A stretch of 64,000 nucleotides of DNA from Deltaproteobacteria bacterium (GCA_016792625.1 JAEUKK010000176.1:1-64000), one strand, 5' to 3'. Positions 42,986 through 52,510 are shown, counted from the stretch's first letter. Notes: generated from the sequence alone by a model not told the origin. Numbers and translations are program-made.

Positions 42986-43157
42986 GGCCCGCGCGGCGGC
43001 AGATTCAGGGGCCGCAGGCGACGGGGGCGTCCAGAGCCCACGCGACGGCAGATTGAGGGGGCCGCAGGCGACCGCGGCGTCCAGAGCCCACGCGACGGCA
43101 GATTCAGGGGGCAGCAGGCGACCGGGGCGCCCGGCCCGCGCGGCGGAGGGTTCAGGG
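42964..43157. repeat. Four tandem units of about 50 bp before/over the GH18 stop
   Basis: Units of 47, 50, 50 and 47 bp begin GCCGCAGGCGACC and contain GGCAGATT(C/G)AGGG. The first three units are non-coding, while the last overlaps the GH18 stop codon (43152). The first unit shares its start with the inverted repeat. Confidence 0.85.
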
Positions 43158-44570
43158 CGCCAAGATCATGCGGTCGGCGACCAGCTGCACGAGGCGCGGG
43201 TCGTCGTGGTGGTCGCCGTCGATCGACCAGTACATCGCGCCGCCGAGGCCCTGGGCCTCGATGTAGTCGAGCTTGGCGGTGATGCTCTCTTCGTCGTCGT
43301 AGCTGATAAACGTGCCGTCGCTGCACATGATCCAGGGGACCATCGCCTCTTCGTGCCAGTGGCGGGCGCAGCCGCTGCGCAAAAGAACGTCGTCGGCGAT
43401 GTCCCAGTAGTCGAAGACGCCCTGTTCGTAGGTGCCCGAGGGCAGGCCGGTGGCCGTCTGGAACAGGCCGTCGCCGGCGGTCGAGACCCCCGACCAGCCG
43501 CGGCCGTAGAAGGGCAGGCCGACCACCAGCTGCGCGGGGTCGACGCCGGCGGCGAGGTAGGCCTGGACCGAGCCGTCGACCGTCCACGGGTCGGTGGCGC
43601 CGGCGGGGAAGTCGGCGCCGGCGTAGAGCGGCGCGTTGAAGTGTGAGCGCAGCTCCCAGCCGCCGTGGTAGTCGTAGGACATGATGTTGATCCAGTCCAC
43701 GACGTCGGCAATGGCGGCGGGCTCGATGTTCCCGATCTTGTCGACCCCGGCGGCGGTGGCCACGGTCAGCAGGTGCCCGCCGCCGAGCAGGTCGAGCTCG
43801 GCCCGCACCGCCTGCAGCAGCAGGGTGAAGTTCTCGCGGTCGGCCGGGGTGCCCTCGGTCAAGCCGCCGCTCACCGGCCACTCCCAGTCGATGTCGATGC
43901 CGTCAAAACCATAGGTGACCATGAAGTCGACGCAGCTCTCGGCGAAGCGGGCGCGCGACTCGGGCGTGGCCGCCGCGGCGGGGAAGTTGGCCGAGAGCGT
44001 CCAGCCGCCGACGCTCATCAAGGTGCGCAGGTGGGGGTGCGCCGCCTTGAGATCGACGAGCTTGGCGAAGTTCCCGCCCTCGCGCTCGAGCGCCGCCCAG
44101 CTGTCGTAGACCACGCACTGGCCGTCGGGGGTCAGGTTGACGAAGGCGTAGTTGAGGTGGGTGAGCTGGTCGGCGGGCAGGTCTTCGACCTGGTAGCCGC
44201 GGTCGTAGACGCCCCACTCGGTGAAGTAGGCGATGGCCTTGCGGTCGGTGTCGGCGTCTGCGTCGGCGTCGGAATCCGCGTCGCTGTCGGCGTCGGCGTC
44301 GCCATCGGCGTCGGTGTCAGCGTCTGCATCGGCGTCGGAATCAGCGTCACTGTCGGCGTCGCTGTCGGCATCGGCGTCGCTGTCGGCGTCTGCGTCGGAC
44401 TCTTCGGCGGGCACGCAGGCGCCGTCTTGTTCGACGGTGCCCTCGCCGCAGACCAGACCCTCGCCGTCTTTGCCCGCGTCGGCGCAGGCGGTGAGGCCCG
44501 AGAGCGCGAGGGCGAGGATCAGGTGCTGGGGGCCGATCTCGAAGGGAAGCGGGGGCAGGATCGGGCGCAA
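43152..44570 (-). CDS. GH18 chitinase-like lipoprotein
   Basis: 472 residues. The signal ends in GLTAC (Cys29). A short Cys domain and a D-A-D/S-D repeat linker (58-108) lead to the GH18 TIM barrel. The catalytic motif FDGIDIDWE (222-230, E230) is intact. SVGGW (186-190) and MSYDYHGGW agree with chitinase family 18. It probably hydrolyses chitin or related N-acetylglucosamine polymers at the outer membrane. TTG 44570 is taken as start (GGAGGA four to five bases upstream), rather than ATG 44594, which is closer to the previous region and lacks a site. Confidence 0.93.
   Translation of the reverse strand: MRPILPPLPFEIGPQHLILALALSGLTACADAGKDGEGLVCGEGTVEQDGACVPAEESDADADSDADADSDADSDADSDADADADTDADGDADADSDADSDADADADTDRKAIAYFTEWGVYDRGYQVEDLPADQLTHLNYAFVNLTPDGQCVVYDSWAALEREGGNFAKLVDLKAAHPHLRTLMSVGGWTLSANFPAAAATPESRARFAESCVDFMVTYGFDGIDIDWEWPVSGGLTEGTPADRENFTLLLQAVRAELDLLGGGHLLTVATAAGVDKIGNIEPAAIADVVDWINIMSYDYHGGWELRSHFNAPLYAGADFPAGATDPWTVDGSVQAYLAAGVDPAQLVVGLPFYGRGWSGVSTAGDGLFQTATGLPSGTYEQGVFDYWDIADDVLLRSGCARHWHEEAMVPWIMCSDGTFISYDDEESITAKLDYIEAQGLGGAMYWSIDGDHHDDPRLVQLVADRMILAP
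44247..44399 (-). repeat. D-A-D/S-D codon repeat in the GH18 gene
   Basis: GAC-GCC-GAC-type codons repeat about fifty residues long as a flexible acidic linker. The number of units is likely to vary. Confidence 0.85.
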
Positions 44571-44657
44571 GGGTCCTCCAAAATGCTGCCCCATCGTAGC
44601 CCGCGCCCAGATCGGTCCGGTGGGATCGCCGTCAACTTTGTCGACGGCGCGGCGGGC

Positions 44658-45173
44658 TCAGCCCTCGGCGGGCGCCGTGCCGCCGTCGAGCACCGCCGAC
44701 CAGAGCGCCACCGCCGGGCTGCGGAAGCCCGCCTCGCGGTAGGCGGCGACGTGCTGCTGGGCCACCCGGCGCACGGCGGAGAAGGCCGTGCTGTGCTCTT
44801 TGATCGTCAGCGTGACCATGTCGAGCTCGGCGCGCACGGCGGGCGGCATCGCGCCCAGCCAGGCGAAACCAGCGAGCAGCTCGTCTATGTCGATGAGGAG
44901 GGAGAGCTGGACCTCGGGCCCGAGGCGGATGGCGGCGGGCAGGCGCTCGAGCCAGTTGACCTCGAGGCGCTGGGCCTCGTCGCGGGCGGCGGACCAGAGC
45001 GCGTCGGACTCGCCGCGCACGTTGACCTTGACGCCCATGCCGACCAACATGCCCGCGATGCAGGCCGCCTCGAAGGCCGCGCCCTCGGCGGCGGCGGCGC
45101 GCAGGTCCTCGGCGAGCTCGCGGATGATGGTCTGCTTCTCGCTCTGGGCGCCCGATGGGCTCGTCGCAGCCAT
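44658..45173 (-). CDS. Hypothetical protein, soluble and helical
   Basis: 171 residues, no signal peptide. Mostly alpha-helical, with a hydrophobic central block (LGPEVQLSLLIDIDELLAGFAWLGAM). Not recognised. The ATG is preceded by GGAGGT seven bases upstream, the clearest sign that it is real. Confidence 0.7.
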   Translation of the reverse strand: MAATSPSGAQSEKQTIIRELAEDLRAAAAEGAAFEAACIAGMLVGMGVKVNVRGESDALWSAARDEAQRLEVNWLERLPAAIRLGPEVQLSLLIDIDELLAGFAWLGAMPPAVRAELDMVTLTIKEHSTAFSAVRRVAQQHVAAYREAGFRSPAVALWSAVLDGGTAPAEG

Positions 45174-45372
45174 GTGGCTGACCTCCGTCCTGGGTGGCGT
45201 TTTCAGCGACCCGCTCGGGTCACCGCTCCCCCCTGGCTACGGAAGATTCAGCTCTGGACTTGACAGGCGCTGGGTACGCATGCAGCCGTATTCGCCCGGA
45301 TCGGCCTCGAAGGCCCGGAGCGCCCCGCGCGCCCGCCGGCGGGCCAGCCCCCCCCTTCTGGCAGGCGCCCCT

Positions 45373-46785
45373 TCAGACCGCCATGCCGTAGAGCCCGTAG
45401 AGCAACATCTTGGGCGAGATGGTGCGCAGGTCGATCATCTGGCGCTTGACCTGGGCCGGCCGCATGTAGAAGCGCCGCAGTGCCCAGCTCTGCATCTTGA
45501 TGAGCAGCTCGGGATCGTAGCCGGGCGGGTGGTAGATCAGGCGGTCGGGGTCGGGGTTGAAGGTGGTGTAGTTCTCCCAGTCGTCGCGGAAGAGGTCTTT
45601 TTGCCAGCGGTCGCGGAAGAGCGCCGAGCCCGGGAAGGGCACGGTGATCGCGAATTTGGCGAAGTCCACGTCGAGGTCGACCGCGAACTCGACCGTCTCT
45701 TTGGTCATCTCGGGCGTCTCGCCGGGCATGCCGATCATGAACAGGCCGACGGTCTGGATGCCCGCCGACTTGGCGTTGGCCACGCCCTCGCGCACCTTGG
45801 CGGTGGTGATGTTCTTGTTGACGTTGCCCAGCAGCATGTCGCTGCCCGACTCGATGCCCATGAGCACCCGCCGGCAGCCGCCCCAGTACATGAGATCGCA
45901 GGTCTCTTTGTCGAGGCGGTCGGCCCGCGTCTCGCTCAGCCACTTGCAGCGCTGGTCGAGGCCGCGCTTGACCAGCTCTTCGCAGAAGGGCTGCAGGTCT
46001 TTTTTGACCAGGGGGAAGATGGGGTCGACAAAGCCGATCTGCTTCACCCCGAACCGGTCGACGAGGTACTCGTACTCATCGACGATCTTGAACGGATCAC
46101 GCTTGCGGTAGACCTTGCCGCCGGTGTTGATGAGGCTGCAGTAATCGCAGCGGTAGGGGCAGCCGCGTGAGCCGGTCATCGTGAGCACGGGCTTGGCGAA
46201 GTCGGCGAAGGGGAGCAGGCCGTAGCGGTGGTAGGGGAAGAGGTGCCAGGCCGGCCAGGGCAGGCTGTCGAGGTCACGGTTGAGCGCGCGCTCTTTGTTC
46301 GTGACCACCGTGCCGTGGCTGTCTTTCCACGTGATGCCGTCGACGGTGGACAGGTCGGACTCGGCCGACTCGAGCGCGTCGACCAGCTCGCAGATGGTCT
46401 CTTCGCCGTCGTGGTGTACGCAGAAGTCGGCCTCGCCCGCCGCCACGATCTCGGCGGCGAAGACGTCGGCGTGCACGGCACCCCAGACGATCTTCACATT
46501 CGGCAGGCGCGCCCGGATCGCCTTGGACAGGGCCGCGCAGACCGGCGCCGAGGGGGTGAGCACGGTCATGCCCACCAGCTCGGGCGCGAAGGCCACCGCT
46601 TTGTCGACCACCTCGTCGCCCGACAGCTTCTCGGCGAACATGTCGATCACCCGCACGAAGTCGCCGTGCTGCTCGAGGGCCGCGGCGATGTAGGCGAGGC
46701 CGATGCAGGGCATCGGCTCAAGCAGCCCCGCAAAGCGGCCGAGCTTTTGGAGGTTCATCGCGGGGTTGATGAGCAGGACGCGCAA
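45373..46785 (-). CDS. B12-binding-domain radical SAM protein
   Basis: 470 residues. An N-terminal cobalamin-binding-type fold (RVLLINPAM, GLAYIAAALEQHGD, LVGMTVLTPSAPV) is followed by a radical SAM TIM barrel with the C209-x3-C213-x2-C216 cluster motif (GCPYRCDYC). Downstream ESGSD and FMIGMPGE are typical SAM-binding parts. Such enzymes often methylate or rearrange natural products, lipids or tRNA; the substrate is unknown. TTG 46785 with GGAG six bases upstream gives MRVLLINPAMN, the expected start, while the longer open frame has no such signal. Confidence 0.94.
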   Translation of the reverse strand: MRVLLINPAMNLQKLGRFAGLLEPMPCIGLAYIAAALEQHGDFVRVIDMFAEKLSGDEVVDKAVAFAPELVGMTVLTPSAPVCAALSKAIRARLPNVKIVWGAVHADVFAAEIVAAGEADFCVHHDGEETICELVDALESAESDLSTVDGITWKDSHGTVVTNKERALNRDLDSLPWPAWHLFPYHRYGLLPFADFAKPVLTMTGSRGCPYRCDYCSLINTGGKVYRKRDPFKIVDEYEYLVDRFGVKQIGFVDPIFPLVKKDLQPFCEELVKRGLDQRCKWLSETRADRLDKETCDLMYWGGCRRVLMGIESGSDMLLGNVNKNITTAKVREGVANAKSAGIQTVGLFMIGMPGETPEMTKETVEFAVDLDVDFAKFAITVPFPGSALFRDRWQKDLFRDDWENYTTFNPDPDRLIYHPPGYDPELLIKMQSWALRRFYMRPAQVKRQMIDLRTISPKMLLYGLYGMAV

Positions 46786-46929
46786 GGGGGGCTCCGTGGC
46801 TGGGGCGGCGCGCGGATCGTAGCCCCTCCGGCGGGGCCGTGGCAGCGCCTTTGCGCCCGGCGCGCCGCCTCGCCCCTTGGGCGGGCCGCAGGATGTGGTT
46901 AGCATCGGGTCTGTGGAGGGTTTCCGCCC

Positions 46930-49557
46930 ATGCCCGTGCTCCCCCGCCTCGGACTCTCCGCCTATCTGGTTCTGATTCCAGGTTTCGCGCTAGCGCAGGA
47001 CGGTGCGCCCCCCGATGCAAGCCCTGTGCAGCCTGAGGCCGCCGCGCCCGAGGCCGCCCCGCCGGCCCCCGCTGAGGCGCCGCCGCCCGCTGCGCCGGGC
47101 CCGCGCCTGCCCACCCTGCTCGAGCCCCCCGCGCCCGCCTGGCCGGCCGGCGCGCTCGAGGCGGGCAGCCCCGGCGCCACCGTGCCCCTTGAGCTGGGCC
47201 TCGACGAGAATGGTGTGGTCATCGCTGTCTCGGTGGTTGCGCCGGTCGGCGGCGGCTTTGACGAGGCGGCCACCCTCGCCGCCCGCGCGCTGCGCTTCTC
47301 GCCGGCCGTCGACGCCCAGGGCGAGCCCGCCCCGGCGGTGATCCGCTTCAACATGCGCTTCTCGCGCGAGGCCCTGCCGGTCAAGGTCATCGAGGGCACC
47401 CTGCGCGAGGGCGGCACGCGCCAGATCTTGGGCGGGGTGGTCATCGAGGCCCTGGGCCCCGAGGGGCGCCGGGCCTTCGCCGAGACCGATGACCAGGGCC
47501 GCTACAGCTTCGTCGGCCTCGCCCCGGGCCCCTGGCAGCTCGAGGTCAAGACCGAGCCCTACGAGCCGCGCACCCAGGCGGTCACCGTCAAGAACGGCGT
47601 GGTGGTCGGTGTTGACCTCTACCTCGTGCGCGATGACCGCCGGGTGGCGGTGACTGCGGCTGAGAGCATCGAGGTGGTCGACACCCGCGGGGCGGGCGCC
47701 GAGCTGGTCGAGCGCAGGCTGACCGCCGAAGAGATCAAGTACCTGCCGGGTAGCGGCGGCGACGTGGTCAAGGCGGTGCAGAACCTGCCGGGCATCGCCC
47801 GCTCCCCCTTGGGCACCGGCCAGCTGATCATCCGCGGCACCGCGCCCGAAGACAGCCGCTTCTTCCTCGACGGCTCGCCCATCCCGCTGGTCTTTCACTT
47901 TGCGGGCCTGACCGCGGTGCTCAACAACGACCTCATCGAAGAGGTGCGCTACCTGCCCGGCTCGTTCAGCGTGCGCTACGGCCGCATGATCGGCGGCGCG
48001 GTCGACATTGAGACCAAGGCCCGCCTGCCCGAGCGCAGCAACGGCGCGGTCAGCGTCGATGTGTACCAGTCCACCTTCTTTGTGCAGCAGCGCATCAACG
48101 ACCGCACGGCGATCTCGGCCTCGGGGCGCCGCTCCTACATCGACGCGGTGCTCAGCCCCCTGCTCTCTGAGGGCGACCTGACCGTGCAGGCCCCGCGCTA
48201 CTACGACGCGCAGGTGCAGGTCCTCCACGAGGGCAAAGACAACGCCTTCTATGACGTGCTGCTCTTCCTCTCCGACGACGAGTTCCGCTTTCTTGGTGCC
48301 GACGAAGATGACGTGCTGGTCAGCTTTGCCGACAGCTTCACCCGCGGGCGGGTGCGGCGTTTGGGCCGCCCGGGCGACGGCTGGCAGCACGAGAGCACGG
48401 TGGCCTTCGGGCCCGAGCTGCGCGAGTTCCAGGCCGGCGACATCTCGAGCGGCCGCGAAGAGCGCCTCTTGGTCAGCGTGCGCGATGAGCTGAGCCGTGG
48501 CCTGAGCCCCGACCGCCCGCTCGGTGGCCGGGTGGGCGTCGACCTGCTGGCGGGCAAAGAGTCCTTCTCCTTCGACGAGGCGCGGCTGAACGAGCCCGAG
48601 GCGGGTGAGGCCCTGCAGCTCGCCCCGGCGCTTTACGGCGAGCTCACCTGGCGCATCGGCCGCCTGCAGCTCACCCCGGGTCTGCGCACAGACGGGCTGC
48701 TCTATGACAACGGCTATACGGGGTGGAGCATCGACCCGCGGGTCAACGCCCGCTACGTCCTGGGGTCGAGCACGGTGCTCAAGGCCGCCGCCGGCCGCTA
48801 CTCGGGCACGCCCACCCTGCGCCAGGTCGCGCCCGAGAGCGACGGCAACGACCAGCTCACCTTCCCCTCGGCCATCCAGACCAGCTTCGGCTTCGCCCAG
48901 CCCTTGTGGGGCCGGGTGAACCTTGAGGTCACCGGCTTTTACAACGAGCTGTCGTCCTTGGTCGTCGGCCGCGAAGACCGCCTGCGCTTCTTCACCGGCC
49001 CGCCGCCGGTGGGCCCCTTCGACACCGACCCCTACGCGAATGACGGCGTGGGGCTCGTCTGCGGGGTCGAGGGCCTCGTGCGCTACACGGGCCCGAGCTC
49101 GGTCGGCCTGCTCTCGGTGACCGGCAGCCACAGCCAGCGCAAAGACCGGCCCGACGAGCCCACCGAGCTCTTCGCGTCCGACCAGCCGCTCATCATCAAC
49201 GCCCTGTGGAGCCAGAAGCTGCGCCGCAACTGGCGCCTCGGCGGCCGGGTGCGCCACAGCTCGGGCAACCCCTACACCCCGGTGGTCAACCGGGTCTACG
49301 ACATGGAGAGCCGCAGCTTCCAGCCGGTCTATGGCGAGCGGTCGAGCGAGCGCATCCCCGCCTTCACCAGCATCGACATCCGCATCGACAAGACCTACAC
49401 CTTCGAGAAGTGGAAGCTCGAGACTTACCTCGACATCCAGAACGCCACCTTCTCGCAGAACATCGAGGTGATCGGGTGGACTTACGACTACGCCGCGCTC
49501 GACCCGGTGCTGTCCAACCCTCCGCTGCCCGTCTTCGGCTTCAAGGGGACCTGGTGA
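46930..49557 (+). CDS. TonB-dependent receptor with N-terminal TonB-C-type domain
   Basis: 875 residues. Signal peptide (AYLVLIPGFALA) and a Pro/Ala-rich stretch. A TonB C-terminal-like domain (about 55-140; ATVPLELGLDENGVVIAVSVV, AARALRFSPAVDAQGE) is followed by a carboxypeptidase-regulatory-like domain (about 140-215; GGVVIEALGPEGRRAFAETD, GRYSFVGLAPGPW). The plug (IIRGTAPEDSRFFLDGSPIPLVFHFAG) and a ~22-strand barrel follow, ending in an aromatic Trp. This self-contained TonB-like/receptor fusion occurs in Myxococcota and relatives. The substrate is unknown. The stop overlaps the next gene by one base. Confidence 0.93.
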   Translation: MPVLPRLGLSAYLVLIPGFALAQDGAPPDASPVQPEAAAPEAAPPAPAEAPPPAAPGPRLPTLLEPPAPAWPAGALEAGSPGATVPLELGLDENGVVIAVSVVAPVGGGFDEAATLAARALRFSPAVDAQGEPAPAVIRFNMRFSREALPVKVIEGTLREGGTRQILGGVVIEALGPEGRRAFAETDDQGRYSFVGLAPGPWQLEVKTEPYEPRTQAVTVKNGVVVGVDLYLVRDDRRVAVTAAESIEVVDTRGAGAELVERRLTAEEIKYLPGSGGDVVKAVQNLPGIARSPLGTGQLIIRGTAPEDSRFFLDGSPIPLVFHFAGLTAVLNNDLIEEVRYLPGSFSVRYGRMIGGAVDIETKARLPERSNGAVSVDVYQSTFFVQQRINDRTAISASGRRSYIDAVLSPLLSEGDLTVQAPRYYDAQVQVLHEGKDNAFYDVLLFLSDDEFRFLGADEDDVLVSFADSFTRGRVRRLGRPGDGWQHESTVAFGPELREFQAGDISSGREERLLVSVRDELSRGLSPDRPLGGRVGVDLLAGKESFSFDEARLNEPEAGEALQLAPALYGELTWRIGRLQLTPGLRTDGLLYDNGYTGWSIDPRVNARYVLGSSTVLKAAAGRYSGTPTLRQVAPESDGNDQLTFPSAIQTSFGFAQPLWGRVNLEVTGFYNELSSLVVGREDRLRFFTGPPPVGPFDTDPYANDGVGLVCGVEGLVRYTGPSSVGLLSVTGSHSQRKDRPDEPTELFASDQPLIINALWSQKLRRNWRLGGRVRHSSGNPYTPVVNRVYDMESRSFQPVYGERSSERIPAFTSIDIRIDKTYTFEKWKLETYLDIQNATFSQNIEVIGWTYDYAALDPVLSNPPLPVFGFKGTW

Positions 49558-50489
49558 TGACCCACGCACAGCTCCCGCTCCTCCGCCCGCTCCGCCCGCT
49601 CCTCCGCCTGCTCCCCGCCCTGATCCTCGCCGCCGGGCTCAGCGCCTGCAACAGCGGCCCCAACGAAGAGACCCTGGTCGACGAGCTGCGCGTGCTCGCC
49701 ACCCTCTCGACCACGCCCGAGGCCCAGCCGGGTGAGCGGGTCGACCTCGAGGCCTTCGTCGTCGACCCGAAGGGTGAGAGCTATGATGTGATGAGCTGGG
49801 TCTGCACGACCACCGGCGAAGACTGCCTCGAAGCGGCGGCCACCGGCGGCGGCGCCTGGGATGGCCTGCGCGCCGAGGCCAGCCCCGCGCAGCCCTGGTT
49901 CAGCAGCAGCCTGCAGGTGCCCCCCTTCTTCGCCGAGTTCGTGACCGAAGAGCCCCTGCCGCTCATCTTCCACTACACGCTGGCCTGCCTGCCCGGCCGC
50001 TGCGCGGCCCTCGAGCTGGCCCTGGCCGAGCCCGCCGCGGGCAGCCCCGAGGCCGAACAGCTCGCCGCCCTGCTCGCCGACCCCACCGAGATGATGACCA
50101 CCCTGCCGATGCAGGGGGTCTCGCTGGCCCTGCGCCGCCTGACCGTCTCGACCCGGGCCCCGGGTGAGCGGGTCGACAACCCGACCTTCTCGGTCACCAC
50201 CGAAGGGGGCGCGCCGCTGCCCGCCGAGCTGACCACCGGCGAAGAGCTGGGCATCCTCTTCTCGATGGAGGGCCCCCGCGACGAGGACGCCGCCGTCTGG
50301 CTCTACACCGACAAGGGCGGTTTTCGTGACCCCAACGCGGGCCTAGCCGACCCCGACGAGGTGCCCAAGGTGCCCTATTATGCCCCCGACAAGGCCCAAG
50401 AGCTCGTGAACCTGTGGTTCATCGCGGTCAACGGCGACGGCGGGGTCTCGTTCGGCAGCCACGCCCTGCGGGTGAACGAAGCGGAGTGA
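49557..50489 (+). CDS. Lipoprotein partner of the TonB receptor
   Basis: 310 residues. Lipobox GLSACNSG. The mature protein has Cys pairs (VCTTTGEDCLEA, TLACLPGRCAAL) and a beta-rich fold with no named family. Start ATG overlaps the receptor stop (TGATG), so the two are translated together. This pairing implies a periplasmic or surface substrate-binding role. Myxobacterial genomes often place such a lipoprotein behind this type of receptor. Confidence 0.85.
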   Translation: MTHAQLPLLRPLRPLLRLLPALILAAGLSACNSGPNEETLVDELRVLATLSTTPEAQPGERVDLEAFVVDPKGESYDVMSWVCTTTGEDCLEAAATGGGAWDGLRAEASPAQPWFSSSLQVPPFFAEFVTEEPLPLIFHYTLACLPGRCAALELALAEPAAGSPEAEQLAALLADPTEMMTTLPMQGVSLALRRLTVSTRAPGERVDNPTFSVTTEGGAPLPAELTTGEELGILFSMEGPRDEDAAVWLYTDKGGFRDPNAGLADPDEVPKVPYYAPDKAQELVNLWFIAVNGDGGVSFGSHALRVNEAE

Positions 50490-50505
50490 GCGGGGCTGGC
50501 CCCGC
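50490..50505. terminator. Hairpin between convergent genes
   Basis: GCGGGGC and GCCCCGC are a perfect inverted repeat. The gap between the two stops is only 26 bases, so it may serve both. Confidence 0.45.
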
Positions 50506-50515
50506 CCGCCGCGGC

Positions 50516-52444
50516 TCAGCCCCCGATCGGCTCACCCTCGCCGCGGGCCCGCGACCACTCATCGGGCCAGCAGGCGCCAAAACCATCGGCCCCGATGCCG
50601 CAGCCCACGCAGCTGCCCAAGCTCACACCCCAGGCCGACGCGGGGGTCGCCGCCCACTCGGGGCAGGCGACGGCCTCGCCGGCCAGCACCTCGGGGTCAT
50701 CCTGCTCCCACCGGCCGCAGCGCAGCGTGTCGTCGGCCGTCCACGCGCAGACGGTGCCGCGGCCGACCGCGACGTTCACATAGCCCCCACCCTCGGGCGC
50801 CGGCGGCAGGGCGGCCACCCCGGCGCCGCTGTCGAGATCGGCGCAGCGCACCTCACCTTCGTCAGCGGTGACCCCGCAGATGAAGGCGTCGCCCCCCGCG
50901 GTGTTCCCGCCGACCGCGCGCAGCTCGAGGCCGGCGAGGGCCGGCACGTCGAGGGCCGCCCCTGCGGGGTCTTGGCAGCGCAGGGCGCCCGCCTCATCGA
51001 CCACGCAGAGGTGGCCGTCGCCGGCCAAGGCGAAGTCCAGCGCGGCGCCGGTGATCCCCGGGGCGGGCGCGCCCCCGCGGTCGGCGCAGAGCACGCCGCC
51101 GCCGTCCAAGCGCAGGCCGCAGACCCGCGCGGCGCTGAGCTGGGGTGCCCCGACCGGCGCCGAGAGCGGCGTGGGCATCGACGGATCGGCCGCGTCCCAG
51201 CAGAGCGTGGCCGTGCCGTCGGCGAGGGTGGCGCAGACCCAGGGCAGGCTGTCATCGGCCCCGCCCACGCCCACCGCGCGGAAGGTTGGCGCGTCGCCGT
51301 CGGCGCCGGCGAAGGGGCTGTCCTCACCCCAGGGGGCGCGCACCGCCGCCGGGTAGACCGCGGGCGCGGGCGGGCTGCCGCCGGTCTCGGCCCCGCGCAG
51401 CTCCCAGCAGACCACCCCGCCGGCGGGCCCGACCACGCTCTCGGCGGCCAGCACGCCGCAGCCCCAGCGGTCGGTGCTCGACACCATCTGCATGCGCGTG
51501 TCGCAGGCGGCGCCGTGGGGGCCCTCGCCGGCCGCCTCTTGGTCGGGGTTGAACACGTAGCGGCAGTTGTCGACCTCGTTGAGCACGCCGTCCTGGTCGC
51601 TGTCGAGGAAGCGGTGCAGGTCAGGCACCTCGGCGCTCAGCCCGCCCTCTTCGATGAGCCGGTGCAGGCCGAGCATGGCCAGATCGGGGTTTAAGGCCGG
51701 CTCGGCGGCGCGCAGCACCTCGTAGGCCTCGAGGGGGAGGGCCCCCTGCTCGGCAAAACCGAGGCTGAGCTCATCGAGGAAGGCGGGTAGATCAAAACCA
51801 TCTGCCGAGTCTGCGTCCGGCGCGCCGTAGCCGCGGCTGGCCTCGGCCACCACGCCGCTAAAACCGAACAGCCAGGCCTGGGCATAGCCCTCGCCGAAGG
51901 GCTCGAGCTCGGGGCCGCGCACCCCCGGCGGCTGGCGGTCAGCCATGGGCAGGGCGTCGAAGAGCTCGTCGAGCAGGGCATCTTGGGCGACCATGAACGG
52001 GGTGCCGGCGCGCAGCTCCTCCTCGAGGGCGGGCGCGATGAGGTGGGTCAGCAGGTTCACGTGCAGGCTGCTCCGCTCTCCGACCTCGCCATAGGCCACG
52101 AGCGTGATCGGCTCGCCGGCCTTCTTATCCCCCCAGGCCTCGTTGAAGGCCTCGCCCTGGGCGGTGATCCGCACGAGGCCCTGGTGGTCGAGGGTGGCGC
52201 TGTAGCTGCCACCGTCGTCGCGCACCTCGACCAGAACGGGGGGCCCGACCGGCTCGAGCGCGGCGCTCAGGGGCTGCAGCTCGATCTGGCCGCCGGCGGC
52301 CATCGGGCCCTTGAAGATGACGCCCTCGGCGCTGCCGCTGGTGTCGGCGGCGTCGGTGGAGCCGCCGGCCTCGCCCGAGTCGCCCGGGCTGGCGCAGCCG
52401 CAGAGCAGGGAGAGGAGGGCGGCGGAGCGGAGCGGGCGCGGCAT
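50516..52444 (-). CDS. RCC1-like repeat lipoprotein
   Basis: 642 residues. Lipobox LLCGCASPG, an acidic linker, a ~250-residue domain, a thrombospondin-3-like calcium loop (DSDQDGVLNEVDNC) and then repeated Cys-rich blades like RCC1 beta-propeller units (VCATLADGTATLCWD, VCGLRLDGGGVLCAD, LCVVDEAGALRCQD, ICGVTADEGEVRCAD, VCAWTADDTLRCG). Each blade has two Cys that may form a disulfide. Myxobacteria have many such surface propellers. ATG 52444 is preceded by GGAGT; the frame running on to 55534 is a shadow of the plus-strand gene. Confidence 0.85.
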   Translation of the reverse strand: MPRPLRSAALLSLLCGCASPGDSGEAGGSTDAADTSGSAEGVIFKGPMAAGGQIELQPLSAALEPVGPPVLVEVRDDGGSYSATLDHQGLVRITAQGEAFNEAWGDKKAGEPITLVAYGEVGERSSLHVNLLTHLIAPALEEELRAGTPFMVAQDALLDELFDALPMADRQPPGVRGPELEPFGEGYAQAWLFGFSGVVAEASRGYGAPDADSADGFDLPAFLDELSLGFAEQGALPLEAYEVLRAAEPALNPDLAMLGLHRLIEEGGLSAEVPDLHRFLDSDQDGVLNEVDNCRYVFNPDQEAAGEGPHGAACDTRMQMVSSTDRWGCGVLAAESVVGPAGGVVCWELRGAETGGSPPAPAVYPAAVRAPWGEDSPFAGADGDAPTFRAVGVGGADDSLPWVCATLADGTATLCWDAADPSMPTPLSAPVGAPQLSAARVCGLRLDGGGVLCADRGGAPAPGITGAALDFALAGDGHLCVVDEAGALRCQDPAGAALDVPALAGLELRAVGGNTAGGDAFICGVTADEGEVRCADLDSGAGVAALPPAPEGGGYVNVAVGRGTVCAWTADDTLRCGRWEQDDPEVLAGEAVACPEWAATPASAWGVSLGSCVGCGIGADGFGACWPDEWSRARGEGEPIGG

Positions 52445-52510
52445 GGGGGACTCCGGCGGGCACTTGCGGTGGAGAGGGGCCGACCTTAGCCGCTGGACGG
52501 CGGGTGGCCG

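Noticed and set aside
42964..43157. Possible CRISPR-like array
   Set aside because: The units are contiguous tandem repeats without spacers, vary in length, and no cas gene is near.
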